Source of the DNA: Burkholderiales bacterium
GTDB lineage: Bacteria; Pseudomonadota; Gammaproteobacteria; Burkholderiales; Burkholderiaceae_D
Assembly: GCA_016177875.1 (NCBI GenBank)
Contig: JACOUL010000030.1
Span: forward strand, 1-64,000
Length of the DNA: 64,000 bases
Direction of reading: 5' to 3'
A program made the position numbers and the translations under genes. The notes beneath the pieces are model-generated. The model saw nothing but the letters and a program-made list of their open reading frames with translations. It did not search any database and was not told the DNA's origin. Below, piece after piece: positions 54,006 through 61,150 of this stretch (positions are counted from its first letter, which is position 1; each line of letters begins with the position of its first letter).

Positions 54006-55202
54006 CTAAACTGCCTGTCCCGCCGAAAACCCGGATGCCCAGGCCCATTGAAAGTTATATCCACCCAGCCATCCCGTGACATCGACTGCTTCACCGATGA
54101 AATATAAGCCCGGCACTTTATTCACCATCATAGTTTGCTGCGACAGTTCGCGGGTGTCCACCCCGCCGCGCGTGACCTCTGCCTTTTTATAGCCTTCGGT
54201 GCCGTTCGGAGTGATGCGCCAACGGTTGAGGGACTCGCTCAGTGCCCGCAGTTGTTTATCCGGCATATCGGCTAAACGCGCATCAGCCGGCATGCCTTGC
54301 ACGATGAGCCAACTTTCGGCCAGGCGAGACGGTAACCACTGAGCCAAGGTATTGCCAAGATTTTTCTTTGAACTTGCCTTGGCTTGGAGCAGCGACTCGG
54401 CCAAGTTTTCGCCGGGCGCGAGATTAATCGTCAGCGGCATGTCTTCCCGCCAATAGCTGGAAATTTGCAGCACTGCCGGCCCCGATAAACCGCGATGGGT
54501 GAACAGCAAATCTTCACAGAAATAGCCGCGCGACTTTTTCTCTCCGCATTCAATATCGACTTCCAGGGACACACCCGCCAAAGGCACAAAAGGCTGCCAA
54601 GCTTGCATATCGAAGGTCAAGGGCACCAGTGCCGGACGCGCCTCCACCAATTTCAAATCAAATTGCTTAGAAAGGCGGTAGGCAAAATCAGTGGCGCCGA
54701 TTTTCGGAATCGATAAGCCGCCCGTGGCAACCACCACGCTGTCCGCAACGATTTCACCGGCATCGGTATCGATGCGAAATGCCTCACCTGTCTTGGCGAC
54801 GCCCTCAACCTTGCACGGCATGCGCCACACGACACCGCCGCGCTCACATTCCGCCCTCAACATATCAATAATGTTTTCGGCAGAGTCATCGCAAAACAAT
54901 TGACCTTTATGCTTTTCATGAAAGGCGAAGCGATAGCGCTTCACCAGCGCGATAAAATCCTGAGGCGTATAGCGCGACAAAGCGCTTTTGCAGAAATGCG
55001 GATTTTCGGAGAGATAATTTTGCCAGTTGGCGTCGAGATTGGTGAAATTGCAGCGGCCGCCACCGGAGATGCGGATTTTTTCCGCGAGCTTGCTCGCATG
55101 CTCGATCAATACCACGCGTCTGCCGCGTTGCCCTGAGACCGCAGCGCACATCATGCCTGCGGCGCCGGCGCCGATCACGGCAACGTCAAATTGATTACTC
55201 AT
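54006..55202 (-). CDS. FAD-dependent oxidoreductase of the HI0933/YhiN family
   Basis: The 398-residue flavoprotein begins FDVAVIGAGAAGMMCAAVSG, a dinucleotide-binding GxGxxG fold, followed by VVLIEHASKLAEKIRISGGG and RCNFTN, the family signature. The middle contains VVVATGGLSIPKIGATDFAY, and the end GLYFIGEAVDVTGWLGGYNF with QWAWASGFSAG. The family (HI0933, BaiN) reduces unsaturated compounds in some gut bacteria, but the role here is unknown. Its ATG overlaps the ybiB stop by four bases, so both are one transcript. There is nothing unusual in the sequence. Confidence 0.9.
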   Translation of the reverse strand: MSNQFDVAVIGAGAAGMMCAAVSGQRGRRVVLIEHASKLAEKIRISGGGRCNFTNLDANWQNYLSENPHFCKSALSRYTPQDFIALVKRYRFAFHEKHKGQLFCDDSAENIIDMLRAECERGGVVWRMPCKVEGVAKTGEAFRIDTDAGEIVADSVVVATGGLSIPKIGATDFAYRLSKQFDLKLVEARPALVPLTFDMQAWQPFVPLAGVSLEVDIECGEKKSRGYFCEDLLFTHRGLSGPAVLQISSYWREDMPLTINLAPGENLAESLLQAKASSKKNLGNTLAQWLPSRLAESWLIVQGMPADARLADMPDKQLRALSESLNRWRITPNGTEGYKKAEVTRGGVDTRELSQQTMMVNKVPGLYFIGEAVDVTGWLGGYNFQWAWASGFSAGQAV

Positions 55203-56179
55203 GCTCTGCGACGCAATTCGCGCGACGCTCGCAGGCAGTGCTCTACTTGCTCGGCGATGGGGCCAGGCACCGGCTGTTGGCCATCCAGCGCTTGCTTAAT
55301 CCATGCGGCTGTCGTTTGCGCATCACTCTCTTCTGGCAAAGTCGGCAACTCGTCGACCGGCCCTTGTTTCTCGACGAGGATGGTACGCGCATGCTGATGA
55401 AACCATTCAATCTGTTGCGCGCGCTTGGCGTTGGCTACGGTTTCACCTTCGGTGCCACGCATGAGAAATGCGTCGCCGCGCTCCACCGGCGCCGCCGAGG
55501 AAAAATATTCGCTCAACATCGCGAGATATTCCGGATGTGTGTATGACACCAAGCGCAATGCAGGTTGTGCGAAAGGCTGCATGATCTTCACTAAGGTGTG
55601 CGTCGAATTGCGCACGCCGAGAATCTGCCGCAGCGACAACAGATGCGCCATGCGCGGGGCGAGCGCTTCGGTAGGCATAAAAACCGGCAGCCCCTGCGCG
55701 AATTCCTTTTCAGCCGCTTGAACGCTACCCGATACCGGCAATCCCAGGGAATGAAAAATCTCTGCTGTCGTCACGCGTCCCGGATCATGCAGTACGCCAT
55801 GCACCAAGACCGGCGCACCTGCCTTGGCTAGCAAGAGCGCAAGCAAAGGCGTCAAGTTCGCCATCTTGCGCGAACCGTTGTAGCTGGGGATGACAATAGG
55901 AGCGAATTCTTCGTGAGGTGCATGCAGCCGTTCGAAGGATGCTTCCGCGGCGTCGAGAAACCCGGCAATTTCTTCGACCGATTCACCCTTGATGCGCATT
56001 GCCAGAAGAATGGCGCCTAACTCCAGATCGGAGACGCGCCCTTCCAACATGGCGGTGTACATGGCGCATGCGTCGGCACGCGACAAACTGCGCGCGCCTT
56101 CTTTGCCGCGCCCGATTTCCTTGATGAAACGAGCAGCGATTAAAGGGGTGTTGCCGACGGTATCAACAGAAGCATTCAT
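55199..56179 (-). CDS. ybiB: YbiB-type DNA-binding protein (TrpD2 family)
   Basis: The 326-residue protein resembles anthranilate phosphoribosyltransferase: an N-terminal helical domain (LSRADACAMYTAMLEGRVSD, LGAILLAMRIKGES) and a glycosyl-transferase-like domain with SYNGSRKMANLTPLLALLLA and VLVHGVLHDPGRVTT. It lacks the trp operon context, and the family member YbiB (TrpD2) binds nucleic acid without specificity instead of making tryptophan. It lies 48 bases downstream of the Fe-S/DmsC gene and is coupled to the flavoprotein gene. In several proteobacteria ybiB sits beside nitrate assimilation genes as here, but a functional link is not proven. Confidence 0.85.
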   Translation of the reverse strand: MNASVDTVGNTPLIAARFIKEIGRGKEGARSLSRADACAMYTAMLEGRVSDLELGAILLAMRIKGESVEEIAGFLDAAEASFERLHAPHEEFAPIVIPSYNGSRKMANLTPLLALLLAKAGAPVLVHGVLHDPGRVTTAEIFHSLGLPVSGSVQAAEKEFAQGLPVFMPTEALAPRMAHLLSLRQILGVRNSTHTLVKIMQPFAQPALRLVSYTHPEYLAMLSEYFSSAAPVERGDAFLMRGTEGETVANAKRAQQIEWFHQHARTILVEKQGPVDELPTLPEESDAQTTAAWIKQALDGQQPVPGPIAEQVEHCLRASRELRRRA

Positions 56180-56227
56180 AAGTGCTCCGTATTGTACCGC
56201 CTTGCCGTTTAACGGATTCGCACGCGA

Positions 56228-58297
56228 TTAATGCCGCAACGGCGCGACGCCGACTTGCGGCATATTCGCCAAGCCGATATCGCGCGCGTGTTCTTCAAAA
56301 CCTTTGTTCTTCCAGAAGAAAGCGCCCGGCATGGTAGTCGGAATAACCAGCACGTAAAACAACGCACGGCCAATGAGGCTGGTGGCGATCAATAACGCGC
56401 CGACAATCACCCAACCGAGCAACATAGTCGGCCCGAAGACATCGCGCATCATCATTGCCGTCAACAAGCTGGCAGCGAACAAGGTATTTGCCGCCAGCAG
56501 AGCATTACGCAGCAAAAAGGTTTTGCCGAAGGTCGTCGTTTGAATATAGTAAGACGCCCCGCCTTCATGTTCTGCGCGACCCAAGTCGCGCGCATGGCCG
56601 ATATGACCTATGCCCTCAACCGCCATGCCCAGCAACAAGCTGCCGGCACAGACAATCAATGCGGCTTGGTAATTCTCGCCGGACAAAGCGAGCGTCGGCA
56701 CCATCACTGCACCGGCAACTAAGGCGCCCAGCGACAGCATGCTGCCGAAGAAGGCAGTGCCGACTTGCCAATGATCCCAAAACGGACGCGCCTTGATGCG
56801 ATAGCAGCGGTTCATGTAATACAGCCCAACCAAGCTGGCCGGCACTGCCAAGTAGCCGAATAGAGCTGCCGCGCGGTTCGCAAAATCCAAGCTGATGACG
56901 CTACCCACATCGCGACCAAAGACGCCGGAGAACATAGATTGAATCAAGCCATTGCCGGGCAAGCTGAACAAAATATGCATGCCCAGCGTGCCCATGAAAA
57001 CGGCAATGCCTAAACCTTCGCGCGACACAGGCGAATGACGCAGATTATTGAAACCGCGATAAAAGCGATGCGGTTTGCCGAGATGCATGGTGGACATGAA
57101 GAGCCCGAACGCCACCATCATGAAACATAAAATGCCGAGCGGGGCATACAAGGCTGACTTGCCGAACGCGACGAATCCGCCGATACCGACTTGCGCACCC
57201 AAAAAAGCCAAGGCAAACGCACCGGCAGCCGCTTGCGCCGCCAGCGTAAACATCACCAGCGGATTTTCGCGCGAACTCAAGCGCTTCAAATTCCAATGCT
57301 TGTCTTTGCCCTTTTTCTGATCGACCGTCGGCGTGTAACGGCCGTTTTCATTCTTGTGGTATTTCAGCGGCATGGAATCGGTGCGCTTCATTTCATCCGG
57401 CAGTCGCTTGATTTGCTGAAAGCGGATATTTGGATGCGTGATGTCGGGCGATGGGAAGCCCGGAATATCCACGCGCGCTTGCTCTCGGTTTTGAGGAATG
57501 TTTTCGATCACGCCGAAGTCCAGCGCATTGCCGACGCAGGCCGACACGCATGCGGGCTTCAAACCGACTTCCAAACGGTCGACGCACATATTGCACTTCG
57601 ATACCTGGCCTTTGACCGGGTCGAGCTGCGGTGCGTTGTACGGGCAGACCCAGGTGCAATAACCGCAACCGAAACAAGTCTCCGGGTCTTGCAGCACGGC
57701 GCCGTATTCGACGTGCTTGGTATAGGCACGTGTCGGGCAACCCTTTAAGCACACGGGATCGTCGCAGTGATTGCAAGCCATGGAAATATTCATGCGCTTG
57801 TAATCCGGGAAGCTGCCGCCTTCTACATATCCCACCGAACGAAATGCCAAATGCGGCGGGTTTTCATTTTTTTCGCTGCAGGCTGCTTCGCAGGCATGGC
57901 AACCGATGCAATTGTCGGCAGTAAAGAAAAAGCCATGCTGCTTGTTGCGATTCGGATTACTGCCGACCGCCGGATTTTCATTGATGTAGAGCGAACGGCC
58001 TTCCGGCAGCTTGTGCTCCGCCAAATCGAGCAAGTCGATTTTTTGACCGTAGCGATTGGCATCCGGAATTTCTTTGTCGGCGAGGAATGCGTAGGGCTGC
58101 TCTTCAGTGCGAATTTCCCAAATCGAGCTGGCGACGGAGGCTGCTTTGTCTTTTTCACCAGAGGCACAACCGCACTCGGATTTCTGACAACCTCTGGCTT
58201 TTTCTGCCGCTTCGGCGGCGTGAATGTGGCCTTGGCCGCCGGCCGACATCGGGCTAGGCGGCATATCCCGTTCGGTCTTGGATTGATCGAGTAACAT
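56228..58297 (-). CDS. Fused four-cluster ferredoxin and DmsC-like membrane anchor
   Basis: The 689-residue protein joins two usually separate subunits. Residues 125-260 carry four complete 4Fe-4S cluster motifs: C130/133/136/140, C175/178/183/187, C208/211/214/218 and C235/238/250/254, as in DmsB/PhsB. From about 350 to 670 come about eight membrane helices of DmsC/NrfD-type anchor character (for example LGILCFMMVAFGLFMSTMHL). An N-terminal extension has three further Cys (GCQKSECGCA, 37-44). There is no signal peptide, so the Fe-S part faces the cytoplasm. It lies 11 bases after nasA and probably passes electrons from quinol to that enzyme. Confidence 0.85.
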   Translation of the reverse strand: MLLDQSKTERDMPPSPMSAGGQGHIHAAEAAEKARGCQKSECGCASGEKDKAASVASSIWEIRTEEQPYAFLADKEIPDANRYGQKIDLLDLAEHKLPEGRSLYINENPAVGSNPNRNKQHGFFFTADNCIGCHACEAACSEKNENPPHLAFRSVGYVEGGSFPDYKRMNISMACNHCDDPVCLKGCPTRAYTKHVEYGAVLQDPETCFGCGYCTWVCPYNAPQLDPVKGQVSKCNMCVDRLEVGLKPACVSACVGNALDFGVIENIPQNREQARVDIPGFPSPDITHPNIRFQQIKRLPDEMKRTDSMPLKYHKNENGRYTPTVDQKKGKDKHWNLKRLSSRENPLVMFTLAAQAAAGAFALAFLGAQVGIGGFVAFGKSALYAPLGILCFMMVAFGLFMSTMHLGKPHRFYRGFNNLRHSPVSREGLGIAVFMGTLGMHILFSLPGNGLIQSMFSGVFGRDVGSVISLDFANRAAALFGYLAVPASLVGLYYMNRCYRIKARPFWDHWQVGTAFFGSMLSLGALVAGAVMVPTLALSGENYQAALIVCAGSLLLGMAVEGIGHIGHARDLGRAEHEGGASYYIQTTTFGKTFLLRNALLAANTLFAASLLTAMMMRDVFGPTMLLGWVIVGALLIATSLIGRALFYVLVIPTTMPGAFFWKNKGFEEHARDIGLANMPQVGVAPLRH

Positions 58298-58308
58298 AGT
58301 TGTCTTCC

Positions 58309-60555
58309 TTAGAAAGTACGGCGCTCAAAATTCAAGCGCGCCGCCTCTTTTTGATCGATTTTTTCAACGCGTACGGCAGCTTGTTTAAAAGCAGGCTGGC
58401 GCGAATAGGGGTCAAGCAATCCCAGCGTCAAACGATTGACGCAATCATGGAAATGGAAAGGAATGAACACCATATTGCGCGGCACGCGTTGCGTCAGCTG
58501 CACCATCACCACGGCATCGCCGCGGCGGCTGACCAGGCGCACATAGCTTTGGTGTTCGACGCCCAGCTCTTCGGCCGCATCCGGATTCATTTCCATATAG
58601 GGCGTCGGGCTGAATTTATTGCAATTGCCGATTTTTCCGGTGCGCGTGCGCGTGTGGAAATGTTCGACCACGCGGCCGGAATTCAACCAGAACGGATAGT
58701 CGTCATCCGGACATTCATTGTTATTCACAAAACGAATGGGGATCAAATTAGCGCGGCCGTCCGGCGTTTGGAATACCCCATCCGCATACAAGCGCGAATC
58801 ACCGCGAAAATCTTGGCGTCGCTTCAAATCAAAAGAAATTACCTTGCCGATCCTGGCCTCATCGGCATTGGCTTGCGCTTCACTATACGGCCACTGTATG
58901 CCGCGCGCCGCTTCGATTTTTTCATAGCTCATGCCGGAAATATCGAGCGTGCGGCCTTCACCTTTCGACAGCACCTTCATTTCTTCGAAGGCGCCTTCCG
59001 GCGATTCCGGGAAGTGAATCTTGTTGCGGTCTTCGAAACGCTTCGCCATTTCCTTGAAAATCCAGAAATCCGGCTTGGAATCCGCAAACGGCGGCAAAGC
59101 ATTGCGCGTCAAGTTCACGCGTCGTTCGGTATTGGTATGGCAACCCTCTTTTTCCGCCCATACCGCCGCGGGAAAATACACATGGGAATACTGGTTGGTT
59201 TCGACGTCTTCATACACGTCTTGGACCACGAGGAACTCAAGGTTCTCCATCGCCTTGCGTATGCGCGGCTGATTCGCCATGGACGTCATCGGATTGGTTG
59301 CAATCAGCCACATGCCCTTGATCTCTCCTGTTTCGATCGCCGGGAAAATATCGGTTTGCGCGAGACCGCGTGCTTTTGGGAAAAAGCTTTCATCGATGCC
59401 CCAGAATTCAGCGACATGTTTGCGGTCTTTTTCTTTTTCCAGGGCGCGATAACCCGGCAAACCGGAACAGGAAGACCATTCGCGCGTACCCATGGCGTTA
59501 CACTGGCCGGTAATCGACAGACTCGTGCCGCCGGGTTTGCCGATATTGCCGGTGATGAGATTGAGATTGTTGATGTTGACCACGCCGTCCGAACCATGGG
59601 TCGATTGATTGATGCCCATGGTCCAGATGCTCATCGCAGCCGGCGCCTTAGCATACAGACGCGCCACTGTGCGGATGCGGTCTTCATCGATGCCGCAGAT
59701 ATGCTGCGCGATTTTCGGATCGTAGTCAGCCACAGCCGCGCGCAAGGTCTCGATGCCATTGGTGTGCTGTTCAATGTATTCATCGTCTTGCAGGCCTTCT
59801 TTGAAAATGACATGCATCATCGCGTTGATGAGCACAGTGTCGGTGCCGGGCGTGATCGGCAAATGCATGTCGGCGAACTGCGCCAGCATGGTGACGCGCG
59901 GATCGATCACGATGAGGGGGAATTTCCGCTTCTCCAGCGCCTCCTTCAAACGCCAATAAATGATCGGATGCTGCTCCGGCAAGTTGGAGCCGAAGGCCAT
60001 CAGGCAGTGCGTGTGTTCGAAATCTTCGTAGCAGCCGGGCGGGCCGTCGGAGCCGAACGAGCGCTTATAGCCGGACACGGCCGAAGCCATGCACAGCGTG
60101 GTGTTGCCGTCGTAGTTATTAGTGCCGATTTGGCCGCGCACCAATTTGCCCAGCGTGTAAAACTCTTCGGTCAGCAATTGCCCGGTGGAGACGACAGCGA
60201 AGGAATCGCGCCCATACTTGGCTTGAATTTCCTTGATCTTGGCGGCGGTTTTATCCATCGCCATATCCCAGCTGGTCGGCTGAAACGGCAAATGTGCCCT
60301 GTCGCGCATGAGCGGCACCTTGCCGCGGCCGGGAGATTCGAACAATTCGTGTTCGAGCAATCCTTTGATGCAGAGCTTGCCGCGATTGACATCGGCGCCG
60401 GCATGACCGCGGCTGGTGACGATTCTGCCGTCTTCATTCAAGCCGATCTCGATGGCACAACCTGTCGAACAATAATTACAGGTGGTGTATTTCCATTCCG
60501 CGACGGCCTTGATGGGAATGGTGATGGGCTTACGATTCTTGCGACCAAATAGCAT
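58309..60555 (-). CDS. nasA: Assimilatory nitrate reductase catalytic subunit NasA (molybdopterin enzyme)
   Basis: The 748-residue protein starts at the ATG at 60555 (MLFGRKNRKPITIPIK), which has AGGA 8 bases upstream; a longer reading has no support. A 4Fe-4S site is formed by C26, C29, C33 and C62. The rest is a bis-MGD domain with SCSGLPGY, MGINQSTHGSDGVVNINNLN and a C-terminal molydopterin dinucleotide-binding part (FWLNSGRVVEHFHTRTRTGK). There is no twin-arginine signal, so it is cytoplasmic. It lacks the C-terminal BFD-like 2Fe-2S domain of longer NasA proteins, and the window has no NasB/NasC reductase; the membrane Fe-S fusion next door is the likely electron donor. It reduces nitrate to nitrite. 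Confidence 0.85.
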   Translation of the reverse strand: MLFGRKNRKPITIPIKAVAEWKYTTCNYCSTGCAIEIGLNEDGRIVTSRGHAGADVNRGKLCIKGLLEHELFESPGRGKVPLMRDRAHLPFQPTSWDMAMDKTAAKIKEIQAKYGRDSFAVVSTGQLLTEEFYTLGKLVRGQIGTNNYDGNTTLCMASAVSGYKRSFGSDGPPGCYEDFEHTHCLMAFGSNLPEQHPIIYWRLKEALEKRKFPLIVIDPRVTMLAQFADMHLPITPGTDTVLINAMMHVIFKEGLQDDEYIEQHTNGIETLRAAVADYDPKIAQHICGIDEDRIRTVARLYAKAPAAMSIWTMGINQSTHGSDGVVNINNLNLITGNIGKPGGTSLSITGQCNAMGTREWSSCSGLPGYRALEKEKDRKHVAEFWGIDESFFPKARGLAQTDIFPAIETGEIKGMWLIATNPMTSMANQPRIRKAMENLEFLVVQDVYEDVETNQYSHVYFPAAVWAEKEGCHTNTERRVNLTRNALPPFADSKPDFWIFKEMAKRFEDRNKIHFPESPEGAFEEMKVLSKGEGRTLDISGMSYEKIEAARGIQWPYSEAQANADEARIGKVISFDLKRRQDFRGDSRLYADGVFQTPDGRANLIPIRFVNNNECPDDDYPFWLNSGRVVEHFHTRTRTGKIGNCNKFSPTPYMEMNPDAAEELGVEHQSYVRLVSRRGDAVVMVQLTQRVPRNMVFIPFHFHDCVNRLTLGLLDPYSRQPAFKQAAVRVEKIDQKEAARLNFERRTF

Positions 60556-60779
60556 TTGCAATCCTATACGACATGAAAGTTTATGCACCACGTTGCAGCA
60601 CACGCGATGTCATTCAAGCTGCATGACAAAAGAAGTGCAAAAAGTGCGCCAATAAGGAAAGGTGCGCAAAACGCACCAAAATGGCGCCAGAAGAGAACGG
60701 GGATGATCTGCTTTGACGCAGAATGCACGCGGCGGTGCATTCTGCGTCATTGAAAGGCAAGCCGACGAGCGGCGTGCGC
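60556..60779 (-). other. nirD-nasA spacer with two hairpins
   Basis: This 224-base gap carries no gene. It holds a perfect 15-base inverted repeat with a 6-base loop (60714-60749) and a 6-base one, GGTGCG with CGCACC (60661-60677), whose minus-strand reading is followed by TTTCC. A leader attenuator or regulator site for nasA is likely. Confidence 0.6.
60714..60749 (-). repeat. Perfect 15-base inverted repeat before nasA
   Basis: TGACGCAGAATGCAC (60714-60728) is the exact reverse complement of 60735-60749, around GCGGCG. No T run follows on either strand, so it is not an ordinary terminator. The centre contains TGCAC and GTGCA half-sites 6 bases apart, near the NtrC spacing of 7. Confidence 0.75.
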
Positions 60780-61112
60780 TTAAAGAGTGCTTAACTCATT
60801 GCTGTCGAGGTATACCTGCCCGTCTTCTACCTTAACGCTGAAACGGGTAGTGCAGCCTTCGTCCGGCGAGACTGCGCAACCGGAGGGCAATTCGATATTC
60901 CAATTGTGCAGCGGACAAGCAACGCGCTCGCCGAACACAATGCCTTGCGACAGCGGGCCGCCTTTGTGCGGGCATTTGTCGAGCAGCGCAAAAATCTTGC
61001 CTTCTCCATTGCGGAAAATCGCGACATCGGTTTTTGATGGACGATTGACCACGCGCGCGCCCAGTTCGGGAATATCGTTAACCAGGCAAATCGGCTTCCA
61101 TTGTTCACTCAT
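60780..61112 (-). CDS. nirD: Nitrite reductase small subunit NirD
   Basis: The 110-residue protein is the Rieske-fold small subunit of the NADH-dependent assimilatory nitrite reductase. It keeps all four iron-sulfur ligands: C47 and H49 (CPHKGGPLSQG), C66 and H69 (CPLHNWNIEL). The E. coli NirD has lost these, so this one can probably hold a 2Fe-2S cluster. It lies 38 bases after nirB and works with it in the cytoplasm to reduce nitrite to ammonium. The length is normal. A gap of 224 bases with hairpins separates it from nasA. Confidence 0.95.
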   Translation of the reverse strand: MSEQWKPICLVNDIPELGARVVNRPSKTDVAIFRNGEGKIFALLDKCPHKGGPLSQGIVFGERVACPLHNWNIELPSGCAVSPDEGCTTRFSVKVEDGQVYLDSNELSTL

Positions 61113-61150
61113 GTTTTTGATCCTTGTTTCTGTATTTTTCGAACTTTGGC

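Noticed and set aside
58300..60552. 750-residue open frame on the plus strand opposite nasA
   Set aside because: It is exactly antisense to a clear molybdoenzyme with complete motifs, is rich in His/Arg/Phe and shows no recognisable domain.
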